From NCBI GenBank assembly GCA_025149125.1, contig CP102272.1:3658001-3722000 (forward strand): 64,000 nucleotides of DNA, read 5' to 3'. Below are positions 44,319 through 52,540 of this stretch, piece by piece (the first letter of the stretch is position 1; the number at the start of each line of letters is the position of its first letter). Source of the stretch: [Clostridium] asparagiforme DSM 15981. Its GTDB lineage: Bacteria > Bacillota > Clostridia > Lachnospirales > Lachnospiraceae. The notes beneath the pieces were generated by a model. The model was given only the letters and a program-made list of their open reading frames with translations. It was not told where the DNA came from and did not search any database. Made by a program: the position numbers and the translations under genes.

Positions 44319-45599
44319 TCAGTCCTCCAGAGCCTGACGGATGTCCTCGATGATATCGTCTGCGCTCTCAAGTCCCACGCTGAACCGGATCATGGATGGG
44401 TCCACACCGGCTTCCACCAGCTGCTCATTGGTCAGCTGACGGTGGGTATGGCTGGCCGGATGGAGCACGGCCGTTCTGGAGTCCGCCACATGGGTCTCGA
44501 TGGAACACAGCTTCAGCTTATCCATAAACTCCGCAGCGGCCTCTCTGCCTCCTTTCAGGCCAAAGGAGATCACGCCGCAGGTTCCGCCTGGCATATATTT
44601 CTGTGCCACCTGGTAATACTTGTCGCCGGGCAGTCCGGGATAACGCACCCAGTCCACATCCTCCCGGGACTGCAGATAAGCCGCGATCTTAAGCGCGCTC
44701 TCACAGTGCCGCGGCATGCGCAGGTGAAGGGTCTCCAGACCGAGATTTAACAGGAAGGAGTTCTGAGGGGACGGAATGGACCCCAGATCGCGCATGAGCT
44801 GGGCGGTGGCTTTCATAATATAAGCCATCTTTCCGAACCGCTCCGTGTATACGATGCCGTGGTAGGACTCGTCCGGCTCGGTGAGACCGGTGAAACGGTC
44901 GTGGTGGGCCTCCCAGTCGAAGTTTCCGCTGTCCACGATGCAGCCGCCCACACAGGAGGCGTGGCCGTCCATGTACTTAGTGGTGCTGTGAGTCACAATA
45001 TCCGCTCCCCACTCAAAGGGACGGCAGTTGATGGGGGTGGCGAAGGTGTTGTCCACGATCAGCGGCACGCCGTGCTCATGGGCCACCTTGGCAAATTTCT
45101 CAAAATCCAGCACGGTCAGCGCCGGGTTGGCGATGCTCTCGGCGAACAGCACCTTGGTGTTGGATTTGAACGCCGCGTTCAGCTCCTCCTCGGTGGAATC
45201 CGGGCTGACCAGCGTGCACTCCACGCCCATCTTGGGGAAAGTGACGGTGAACAGATTGGTGGAACCGCCGTAGATCGCGGAGGAAGCCACGATGTGATCT
45301 CCCGCCTGGCAGATGTTGAGCACCGCGTAAAAGTTGGCCGCCTGGCCGGAGGACGTCAGCATGGCGCCCACGCCGCCCTCCAGCTCACAGATCTTCGCCG
45401 CCACCGCGTCGCTGGTGGGGTTCGCCAGACGGGTATAGAAATATCCGTTCTCCTCCAGATCAAACAGACGTCCCATCTGCTCGCTGGTGGTGTATTTAAA
45501 TGTGGTGCTCTGGTAGATGGGAAGCTGACGGGGTTCCCCGTTTTTCGGCTCCCATCCCCCCTGTATGCAGATCGTGTCCAGTGAACGTTTCGTACTCAT
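44319..45599 (-). CDS. metY: O-acetylhomoserine aminocarboxypropyltransferase (sulfhydrylase)
   Basis: A 426-residue PLP enzyme of the Cys/Met metabolism family that makes homocysteine from O-acetylhomoserine and sulfide. The PLP Lys208 sits in HSTTKYMDGH, and family motifs LTSSGQAAN and SAIYGGSTNLF are present. Length and sequence favour MetY over the shorter MetB/MetC forms. AGGAGG precedes the ATG. No methionine riboswitch was seen in the 51-base gap upstream. Confidence 0.92.
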   Translation of the reverse strand: MSTKRSLDTICIQGGWEPKNGEPRQLPIYQSTTFKYTTSEQMGRLFDLEENGYFYTRLANPTSDAVAAKICELEGGVGAMLTSSGQAANFYAVLNICQAGDHIVASSAIYGGSTNLFTVTFPKMGVECTLVSPDSTEEELNAAFKSNTKVLFAESIANPALTVLDFEKFAKVAHEHGVPLIVDNTFATPINCRPFEWGADIVTHSTTKYMDGHASCVGGCIVDSGNFDWEAHHDRFTGLTEPDESYHGIVYTERFGKMAYIMKATAQLMRDLGSIPSPQNSFLLNLGLETLHLRMPRHCESALKIAAYLQSREDVDWVRYPGLPGDKYYQVAQKYMPGGTCGVISFGLKGGREAAAEFMDKLKLCSIETHVADSRTAVLHPASHTHRQLTNEQLVEAGVDPSMIRFSVGLESADDIIEDIRQALED

Positions 45600-45650
45600 G
45601 CCAAATCCTCCTGTTGGTCGCTTTTTTATATGTTTATTTTAACAAAATCA

Positions 45651-46754
45651 TCAGATGGTGATCAGATTGTACTCCCGGTTTCCCAGCCCCAGCTTCACGC
45701 CGTGGTCGATGCAGGTCTCCCAGTTGGTATCCGGATGGGTGTCCTTAAAATGGTCGTGGTGGCAGTGCTCCTGCTCCGCCAGATAGCTGCCGTTGATCAC
45801 CGGCTGGCGGTTAACCGCGTCCACGCAGGCCATATCCAGGGCCACCGGATCAAAGGAGGCGAACATACCCACGTTGGGCACGATAGCCGCGTCGTTCTCG
45901 GAATGGCAGTCGCAGTTGGGGGAAACGTCCACCACCAGGCTCACATGGAAATGCGGGCGGTCCTTTAAAACAGCCCAGGTATACTCGGCAATCTTCTTAT
46001 TCAAAATATCGTTGGCCTCGTCGCACATGCTGTCCACCGCGTCCAAGGGACATGCGCCGATGCATCGGCCGCAGCCCACGCACTTGCTCACGTCAATGGA
46101 CGCCTTGCGGTCCTCAATGGTGATGGCCCCGTGAGCGCAGTTCTTTTTACAGGAACCGCAGCCCACGCAGAGCTCCTGGTTCACAAAGGGCTTGCCGGCA
46201 TTGTGCATCTCCATCTTTCCGGCTCTGGAGCCGCCGCCCATGCCCAGATTCTTCAAAGCTCCGCCGAAGCCGGTGGACTCGTGCCCCTTGAAATGGGTCA
46301 GGGAAATGACGATATCCGCATCCATCAGCGCCCGGCCGATCTTAGCCTCCTTCACGTATTCCCCGTCGATGGGAACCAGCACCTCGTCCGTTCCCTTAAG
46401 GCCGTCGGCAATGATCATGTGGCAACCGGTGCAGAAGGGGTTGTAGCCGTTCTCATAGGCTGCATCCAGGTGATCCAGAGCGTTCTTGCGCCGTCCCACA
46501 TAGAGAGTGTTGCAGTCGGTGAGGAAGGGCCTGCCGCCCCTGGACCGGATCAGGTCCACCAGCACCTTGGAGTAATTGGGCCGCAGGTAGGCCAGATTCC
46601 CGGGCTCGCCGAAATGTATCTTGATCGCAGTAAATTTATTTTCAAAGTCCATGTCCATCATGCCGGCCTTTTTAACCAGCCTCTCCAGCTTCTGCAGGAG
46701 ATTTTCCTGTAATGTGGTGCGCATGTTGGTGTAATATACGTTCGATACTGCCAT
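45651..46754 (-). CDS. DUF362 protein with two 4Fe-4S clusters
   Basis: A 367-residue protein with an N-terminal DUF362 domain and a ferredoxin-like segment near 185-225 holding two clusters: CVGCGSCKKNC and CVGCGRCIGAC. The function is unknown, but such proteins are widespread in anaerobes and thought to be electron-transfer or maturation factors. GGAGG precedes the ATG. It lies upstream of metY on the same strand. Confidence 0.88.
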   Translation of the reverse strand: MAVSNVYYTNMRTTLQENLLQKLERLVKKAGMMDMDFENKFTAIKIHFGEPGNLAYLRPNYSKVLVDLIRSRGGRPFLTDCNTLYVGRRKNALDHLDAAYENGYNPFCTGCHMIIADGLKGTDEVLVPIDGEYVKEAKIGRALMDADIVISLTHFKGHESTGFGGALKNLGMGGGSRAGKMEMHNAGKPFVNQELCVGCGSCKKNCAHGAITIEDRKASIDVSKCVGCGRCIGACPLDAVDSMCDEANDILNKKIAEYTWAVLKDRPHFHVSLVVDVSPNCDCHSENDAAIVPNVGMFASFDPVALDMACVDAVNRQPVINGSYLAEQEHCHHDHFKDTHPDTNWETCIDHGVKLGLGNREYNLITI

Positions 46755-46899
46755 GATATCCTCCTTTGGAATCGTTATAATCCATTATTATACTTCATCC
46801 GGAGCGGATATTCAATCTACATTTGGAAAAGCCTTCCGCGACTTTTAACATTTTTCTAACGCCCCTGGTTCTTGCAAAAAGCTTCGTCCCTGTGTTAAG

Positions 46900-47157
46900 C
46901 TATTATCGTTATACAGAGCTAACCGGAGCCGGGTCCCGGCTCCAACATTCTCATAGACGCACCAACAGTATTGGCGACGGACTGACCTTCGATCAATCGT
47001 CCATTTTTCCGTTTTCATGATTTGCCCCGGGTATGCGTGCGAGCGTTTCCCACTGTCCGCCCACAGCGGACCGCCTGCCTGCGCCGGAACCGGGAACGCC
47101 GGACGCCCGATCCGCGCCTGTGGAACAGGCAAAATCCAGTTAGTAGGAGGAATCTGT
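46900..47157 (+). promoter_or_regulatory. Long structured 5' leader of the DUF1538 gene
   Basis: The 403-base gap 46755-47157 has no gene but several hairpins on the plus strand: GGAGCCGGG-T-CCCGGCTCC (46924-46942), a GGAC...GTCC stem followed by ATTTTTCCGTTTT (about 46979-47016, terminator-like), GTCCGC/GCGGAC (near 47055-47071) and GCCTGT-GGA-ACAGGC (47116-47130). This is the shape of an attenuator or riboswitch leader, but I cannot match a known family. The promoter is weak or unclear. Confidence 0.5.
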
Positions 47158-48687
47158 TTGAATAAAAAATTAAATGAAAAAATTTCCGAATCTCTCTCCT
47201 GTGTCCTGCCGGTGACCTGTATTGTGCTGCTTCTTTGCATCACGATCACCCCCATGCCGCTGGACCCCCTTATGTTGTTTCTGGCCGGGGCCGCCTTTCT
47301 GATCGTGGGTATGGGCTTTTTCACCCTGGGCGCGGACATGGCCATGATGCCCATCGGCGAACGGGTGGGAGCAAAACTCACCTCATCGGGACGCCTGCCT
47401 CTGATCGCTCTGGCCTGCTTTATCATCGGCGCGGTCATCACCATGGCGGAACCGGACCTAAAAGTGCTGGCCAACCAGACGCCGGCCGTGCCGGACGCCG
47501 TACTGATGGTCTCGGTGGCGGTGGGCGTTGGCATTTTTCTGGCCCTCGCCTTCCTGCGCAGCCTGTTCGGCTGGAGCCTGTCCAGGATACTGCTGGTCTG
47601 CTACGGCGTGCTGTTTCTTTTGACCGCCTTCGTGCCCGGCGATTTTCTGGCCGTGGCCTTTGACTCCGGCGGCGTGACCACCGGACCCATCACGGTTCCC
47701 TTTATCATGGCCCTGGGCGTGGGCCTGACCTCCGTGGGGCGCACCCGGGAGGGTGGGAGCAGCAGCTTCGGCCTGGTGGCCCTCTGTTCCGTCGGTCCCA
47801 TCCTCTCGGTCATGCTGCTGGGTATGGCCTATAGCTCCTCCTCCGGCAGCTACACACCCTTTACCATCCCGGAGATCGCCAACTCCCAGGACCTGTGGCT
47901 GGCCTTCCAGCGCCAGTTTCCCGAGTACGCTCTGGAAGTATTTTCCGCGCTCTTCCCCATCCTGCTGTTCTTTCTGATCTTCCAGGTCTTTTTTCTGCGG
48001 CTGCGCAGGCGGCAGGTGGTAAAGATCCTGGTGGGGATGCTCTACTCCTACATCGGCCTGACCCTGTTTCTCACCGGAGTCAACGTGGGCTTCATGCCGG
48101 CGGGGAATTATCTGGGCATGCAGCTGGCTTCCCTGCCCTACCGCTGGATCATGGTACCGGTGGGTATGGTGATCGGCTACTACATCGTCAAGGCCGAACC
48201 CGCGGTGCAGGTGCTCAACAAACAGGTGGAGGAGATCACCGGCGGCACGATTCCCGCCAAAACCATGATGCTTGGCCTCTCCGTTGGAATGGCCATCTCC
48301 CTGGGCCTGTCCATCTTCCGGGTGCTCACCGGTCTGCCCCTTTTGTACCTACTGGCGCCGGGTTACGCCCTTGCCCTTGGGCTCTCCTTCGTGGTGCCGC
48401 CCATTTTTACCTCCATCGCCTTCGACTCCGGCGGCGTGGCCTCCGGCCCCATGACCGCTACCTTCCTTCTGCCCTTTGCCATGGGCGCCTGTGAAGCGGT
48501 GGGCGGCAACATCTTAACGGACGCCTTCGGAATCGTGGCCATGGTCGCCATGACACCATTGATCATCATCCAGCTGATCGGCCTGCTGTACAAGGTAAAC
48601 GCAGGCAAGCCGAAACCCAGCCATACATCCCCCGCGCCCTCTGCCGCCGGGGAAATCATCGACCTAAACGAGGAGGAACCAGCATGA
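47158..48687 (+). CDS. DUF1538 membrane protein (two tandem repeats)
   Basis: A 509-residue polytopic protein consisting of two DUF1538 halves. Each half carries the same motif, AFDSGGVTTGPITVPF near 165-180 and AFDSGGVASGPMTATF near 420-435. A transporter or channel is likely, but the substrate is unknown. The start is TTG (47158), because AGGAGG lies 7 bases upstream and the upstream in-frame ATG (47017) lies in the structured leader. It is coupled to the PII-like gene by an ATGA overlap, which suggests nitrogen or energy-status control. Confidence 0.85.
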   Translation: MNKKLNEKISESLSCVLPVTCIVLLLCITITPMPLDPLMLFLAGAAFLIVGMGFFTLGADMAMMPIGERVGAKLTSSGRLPLIALACFIIGAVITMAEPDLKVLANQTPAVPDAVLMVSVAVGVGIFLALAFLRSLFGWSLSRILLVCYGVLFLLTAFVPGDFLAVAFDSGGVTTGPITVPFIMALGVGLTSVGRTREGGSSSFGLVALCSVGPILSVMLLGMAYSSSSGSYTPFTIPEIANSQDLWLAFQRQFPEYALEVFSALFPILLFFLIFQVFFLRLRRRQVVKILVGMLYSYIGLTLFLTGVNVGFMPAGNYLGMQLASLPYRWIMVPVGMVIGYYIVKAEPAVQVLNKQVEEITGGTIPAKTMMLGLSVGMAISLGLSIFRVLTGLPLLYLLAPGYALALGLSFVVPPIFTSIAFDSGGVASGPMTATFLLPFAMGACEAVGGNILTDAFGIVAMVAMTPLIIIQLIGLLYKVNAGKPKPSHTSPAPSAAGEIIDLNEEEPA

Positions 48688-49397
48688 GCCAGAACCGAAT
48701 CCAATGGATCGCAGCCATTGTAGACCGAAAAAAGGGAGAGGCTGCCGCAGAAATATTCCGTGAAATGGGCGCGGAGGTCCTGACCGTAATCCGCGGCCAC
48801 GGCACCGCCAGCTCCCGGATCATGGACTGTTTGGGCCTTGACGAGCCGGAAAAAGAGATCGTCGCCGGCATTGCCGGTCCCGGAGCCGCCCCGGACTTGT
48901 TTAACGCATTAAAATCCCGGCTGAATTTTTCCCGCCCCGGCAAGGGCATCGCCTTCGCGGTTCCCTTATCCGGCGTCAGCGCCGCCATCTCCGGCCGCCT
49001 GGACCTCCAGGCGCCGGCTCCAAAGTCGAATACAGCCCCAAACCACCCAAAGGAGGACTCCGCCATGTCAAACCCAACTGCCTATGAACTGATCGCCGCC
49101 GTCATCGACGACGGCCTGTCCAACACCGTGATGGACGCCGCCCGCCTGGCCGGCTGCCGCGGCGGCACCCTGGTCAAGGCCCGCGAAACCGGCGGAGCCG
49201 CCTCCCGGACCCTGTTCGGCCTGACCATGGCCGAGGAACGCGAAATCCTCTTCATCCTGGTCCCTTCCGCGGACAAAAAAACCGTGATGAACGCCATCAG
49301 CCAGACCATTCTGCGGGAAACCGGAGAGCACGGCACCGTGTTTTCCATGCCCGTGGACGCTGTGGCCGGGCTGGTACCGGAAGAGGCAGCGCAGTAA
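48684..49397 (+). CDS. Tandem PII-like signalling protein
   Basis: A 237-residue protein made of two PII/GlnB-like ferredoxin folds. Domain 1 (about 5-110) has GHGTASS and LDEPEKEIVAG. Domain 2 (about 130-230) has GTLVKARETGG, FGLTMAEEREILFILV and FSMPVDAVAG. A linker of about 20 residues joins them. The start overlaps the DUF1538 stop (ATGA). An internal in-frame AGGAGG (49051-49056) and ATG (49065) precede domain 2, so that domain may also be made alone. I infer that it regulates the adjacent membrane protein, as GlnK regulates AmtB. Confidence 0.85.
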   Translation: MSQNRIQWIAAIVDRKKGEAAAEIFREMGAEVLTVIRGHGTASSRIMDCLGLDEPEKEIVAGIAGPGAAPDLFNALKSRLNFSRPGKGIAFAVPLSGVSAAISGRLDLQAPAPKSNTAPNHPKEDSAMSNPTAYELIAAVIDDGLSNTVMDAARLAGCRGGTLVKARETGGAASRTLFGLTMAEEREILFILVPSADKKTVMNAISQTILRETGEHGTVFSMPVDAVAGLVPEEAAQ

Positions 49398-49415
49398 AAC
49401 CTGCGCTGCCTCTTC
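49380..49415. terminator. Bidirectional hairpin between PII-like and LacI genes
   Basis: GAAGAGGCAGCGCAG (49380-49394) pairs perfectly over 15 bases with 49401-49415; the plus-strand stop codon lies in the 6-base loop. It ends 2 bases before the end of the convergent LacI gene. No strong T-run follows in either direction. Confidence 0.75.
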
Positions 49416-49417
49416 CC

Positions 49418-50416
49418 TCACGTCGTTCCTCTCTCCGCAATTTCCATATACAGCATCACCCGGTGGCAGGGCGGCCTCTGCTCCAATACATCCAGGAGCG
49501 TCCGCACCGCCATCAGGTTGCTTTCCACCATCTTTGTATCCAGGGATGTCAGCTTAGGCTTGCAGATCTCCGCGTAGTTTGAGTTGTCCTCCCCCATCAG
49601 AGAGACCTGCCCCGGCACATCAATTCCCATTTCCTGTAAATAGTCCAGCACTCCGATGGCAATCATATCCACCGCGCAGATAATCCCATCCGTTTCCGGG
49701 TGTTCTCTCAGCAGCAGAGCCGCGGTATCCCTTCCCCCCTGGAGCGAGCGCTCCACATCCTCATAGACAATCCCCGTCACAGCTCCCCGGTACTTGGCAA
49801 TGCCGTTCTCAAAGCCCCGCCTGATAATCCCGGCGCTCAGACGCCTGCTGTCAATGAAAAGAGCCAGCTTGGACCGGCCTTTGCGGACCAGAAAGTCAAC
49901 TCCCATCTCCAGCCCCTGGGTCTCGTCGATTCCCACGCCGTAGACATTGGGCAGGTCGAGAAAACCATTGATCATCACCACCGGACACTGGGGCAGATAC
50001 TGTTCAATGGCGCGTCTCACCACATTGGTTGCGTAAAATGCTCCCGCTAAGATCACGCCGTCCACCCGTCTCCCTGCCACGGTGCTGATGGCTTCCACCA
50101 CCTCGCCGTCCGTGGTGCCGGTATTGACCAAAAGACAGTGATATCCGTGTTTGGCCAGCTCCCCTTCCATATAGAAAAGTCCTTTGATGCTGTGCTCCGA
50201 ATGCAGGCCCGGCATCACGGAGATCAGCACCCCGATCGTTTTACTGGACTTTTTGGACAGGCCCCGGGCCGTCTCGTCCAGACTGTAGTGATACTGATCC
50301 AGCAGAGCCAGTATTTTCTCTCTGGTCTCTTTTCCAACCCCGGGCTTATTGTTGATCACACGGGACACGGAGCTGGCCGAAACGCCGGCCAGCTTAGCAA
50401 TATCGTAGATTGTCAT
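49418..50416 (-). CDS. LacI-family regulator
   Basis: A 332-residue regulator with an N-terminal helix-turn-helix (MTIYDIAKLAGVSASSVSRVINN), a hinge, and a type 1 periplasmic-binding-like effector domain. GGAG is 8 bases before the ATG at 50416; the longer frame to 50491 runs into the repeat element. LacI hinge helices favour palindromes with a central CG, and such a site lies at 58510-58527 before the catabolic operon. The effector is unknown. Confidence 0.9.
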   Translation of the reverse strand: MTIYDIAKLAGVSASSVSRVINNKPGVGKETREKILALLDQYHYSLDETARGLSKKSSKTIGVLISVMPGLHSEHSIKGLFYMEGELAKHGYHCLLVNTGTTDGEVVEAISTVAGRRVDGVILAGAFYATNVVRRAIEQYLPQCPVVMINGFLDLPNVYGVGIDETQGLEMGVDFLVRKGRSKLALFIDSRRLSAGIIRRGFENGIAKYRGAVTGIVYEDVERSLQGGRDTAALLLREHPETDGIICAVDMIAIGVLDYLQEMGIDVPGQVSLMGEDNSNYAEICKPKLTSLDTKMVESNLMAVRTLLDVLEQRPPCHRVMLYMEIAERGTT

Positions 50417-50465
50417 GTTGTCTTCTCCAAAACTATGTGGGCTTTGATTGATCGCATAAATATAC

Positions 50466-50583
50466 GTTTCCTTATTATACTTTGTCGTCAACCGCAGGTT
50501 GGCGATAAGGGATGCGTTTCCTTACTATACTTTGTCGTCAACCGCAGGTTGGCGATAAGGGACACCGTTTCCTCATTATACCA
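50466..50583 (-). repeat. Structured repeat element, copy B (two full units plus a partial)
   Basis: GTTTCC units begin at 50466, 50516 and 50567 (periods 50 and 51). Each full unit has a CAACC-GCA-GGTTG hairpin extended by TCG/CGA, and on the minus strand a TATAAT-like box followed by AAGGAAAC. It matches copy A at 30912-30980, with paired base changes that keep the stem. It lies directly upstream of the LacI gene and may contain its promoter. Confidence 0.8.
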
Positions 50584-50608
50584 TACTCCGGGGGGCTTTT
50601 TCAATTAT

Positions 50609-51544
50609 TCAAAACCTGAACTTATTCTTTGACGGCGGGAATACATCCGGATAAGTCTCATTGTACAGCTTGCTGAGAATATACTCCTCATAATGGCCCG
50701 TATATTCCGCCTCCATTTTCATATACCCGTCCGGGTCAAAATAAGCGGCGGCGCTGAATCCCGCCAGCCCGGAAGGCCCTTTCTTATTGTATGTATAGGT
50801 CACATTCTGTTCCGCCACATTGCGGTAGCCATGCTCCAGCATACCGTCCATGGCCGCCTTCAGCGTATAGTGGGTGGTCATAATCTGATACCCCAACGGA
50901 TAAAGCTCCTCCACCGTGGCTTCCGGCTTTCCATCCGGCGCGGTCACGTCGGGGAACATTTTCCATCCCGGAACCCGCTCCGCCACATATCGGGCCTGCT
51001 CAAGCGTCCTGGTTCTGACCACGGTGGTCATCTCTGCCCCCAGCTCATGGGCCCGCCTCATGCGCTCACAGCACTGGTCCATCATGGTCTCCACATCCCC
51101 GTTGGTCCGCGCAATTAAGATACAGTCCGTATCCTTGAGCGCATCCACCGCCGCCTTCACCTTCGCGTAGAACAGCTCCTCCGGCAGAATTCCGTAGCTG
51201 CTGGCATCCTCCATCTGGATGGCGGTGACACCGATGGCCGCCAGGCGTTTGCACTCCCGGTAAATGGCGATAGGGCTTTTGGCCCATCCGTCGCCGATGT
51301 CCACGGCCAGGGGAATGTTGCTGCTCCTGGCAATCCGCCCGGCCATCCACTCGCATTCGGCAAAATTGGACGTGTCGTGCTCAATGATCCCGTTCATGGC
51401 CATGGACAGCTCGCCGCCGCTTAACATCATGGACTCAAACCCCACGATCTCCACCGCCCGTGCGGAAGCGCAGTCGTAAACACAAGGTACCATAAGGCAG
51501 CGGTCATTTTCCTCAATCAACTGCCTGAAACTTTTAATGTACAT
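50609..51544 (-). CDS. Isocitrate-lyase/PEP-mutase-fold enzyme, paralogue 2
   Basis: A 311-residue TIM-barrel protein of the ICL/PEP mutase superfamily, with CVYDCASARAVEIVGFESMMLSG and ILIARTNGD typical of the fold. The usual Mg-binding ADADTGYG strand reads VDIGDGWAK, so the second acidic ligand is shifted or lost. The start overlaps the upstream paralogue gene by 11 bases. Possible chemistry is C-C cleavage of a branched 2-hydroxy dicarboxylate or oxaloacetate-type hydrolysis. The substrate is unknown. Confidence 0.82.
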   Translation of the reverse strand: MYIKSFRQLIEENDRCLMVPCVYDCASARAVEIVGFESMMLSGGELSMAMNGIIEHDTSNFAECEWMAGRIARSSNIPLAVDIGDGWAKSPIAIYRECKRLAAIGVTAIQMEDASSYGILPEELFYAKVKAAVDALKDTDCILIARTNGDVETMMDQCCERMRRAHELGAEMTTVVRTRTLEQARYVAERVPGWKMFPDVTAPDGKPEATVEELYPLGYQIMTTHYTLKAAMDGMLEHGYRNVAEQNVTYTYNKKGPSGLAGFSAAAYFDPDGYMKMEAEYTGHYEEYILSKLYNETYPDVFPPSKNKFRF

Positions 51545-52511
51545 CCGTCTCCATCCTTTTCTCTCCGGCTTTCCTCACCTGTTCCCGGTAAGCCGTATAT
51601 TTTTGATCCCGCTCAATCCATTCCCCAAACCCGAAGGGGTGGAACTCATGCCCCAGCCTCCGGTCAAACTCGTCGTTTTCCGAGTAGACGGTATTCTGAT
51701 TGCGAAAATTTTCCCTGAGGTATTCCAGCATCCCCTTGGTGGCCCCCTTCATGCAGGCATGGTTGGAGACCAGTTGAAACCCCCATTGCTTCAGCTGTTC
51801 AAAGGTCACATCGCTGGTTCCTCCTGAGGCGTGCAGATCCGGATAAAAATGATAACCCGGAATCTCCCTTCCAATGCGTATGCACTCCTCCTCACAACCG
51901 GCGTAGTTGATGCTCTGGATCATGGTAATCTCAGCCCCCGCCTCCGCTCCCAGCCTGGCCCGGCGTATGGCTTCCTCAATTCCCAGACCATTCCTGCGGG
52001 CCATGGCCCCGGTTTGGGCCGCCCCTCCGCCCCTGCAGTTGGTGCGGGCGATGATTATACATTCCGTCCCCTTTACAGCGTCCACCGCGGCCTGGATATT
52101 GGCCGCGAACAAATCCGCCTCCAGAAAGCCCGCCTTGTGGGCGTAGCCATAACCGCAGCCGATTCCGCCTCCGGCCTCATCCTCCACCGAGATCGCCATC
52201 GCCCCGGCCTCGGCCAGGCGCTTGCAGTTCCGGTAGACCTGAAGAGGACTTCCGCCCCCGTTCTCTCCGTCCACGATCAACGGCAGCCCCGATGAACCCG
52301 CAATCCGCTCCGTGGCCCAGATATATTCCTCCCAGTTGTACAATCCCCCCGGGATTCCATTCATGGAAAATTCCAGTTCGCTGCTGCTGAGCAGAATGGC
52401 ATTGTAACCGCACAGTTCCACCGCCCTGGCGGAGGTGCAGTCATAGACGCAGGGCGCCCAAATAAATTCTCCCGCCTCCAGCATCTGCCGTATTGTCTTA
52501 TTTGCCGCCAT
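51534..52511 (-). CDS. Isocitrate-lyase/PEP-mutase-fold enzyme, paralogue 1
   Basis: A 325-residue ICL/PEP-mutase-fold protein clearly homologous to its downstream neighbour (shared CVYDC-SARAVE, LxVDxxxG, IARTN). Here the metal strand is VDGENGGG, with Glu where Asp is usual, and the flexible loop contains GGGIGCGYG. AAGGAG sets the start at the ATG 52511. The two subunits may form a hetero-oligomer. The gene follows LivF by 29 bases, so the substrate is probably what the importer brings in, or a product of it. Confidence 0.82.
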   Translation of the reverse strand: MAANKTIRQMLEAGEFIWAPCVYDCTSARAVELCGYNAILLSSSELEFSMNGIPGGLYNWEEYIWATERIAGSSGLPLIVDGENGGGSPLQVYRNCKRLAEAGAMAISVEDEAGGGIGCGYGYAHKAGFLEADLFAANIQAAVDAVKGTECIIIARTNCRGGGAAQTGAMARRNGLGIEEAIRRARLGAEAGAEITMIQSINYAGCEEECIRIGREIPGYHFYPDLHASGGTSDVTFEQLKQWGFQLVSNHACMKGATKGMLEYLRENFRNQNTVYSENDEFDRRLGHEFHPFGFGEWIERDQKYTAYREQVRKAGEKRMETDVH

Positions 52512-52540
52512 ATTTTCTCCTTTTTCCAAACAAACGCCGT

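Noticed and set aside
46900..47157. Known riboswitch (cyclic di-AMP, glutamine, manganese)
   Set aside because: I could not see the conserved cores of these classes; only generic hairpins are supported.
50466..50583. Possible CRISPR array
   Set aside because: The tandem units are nearly identical over their whole 50 bases, with no unique spacers between short repeats, and no cas genes are near.
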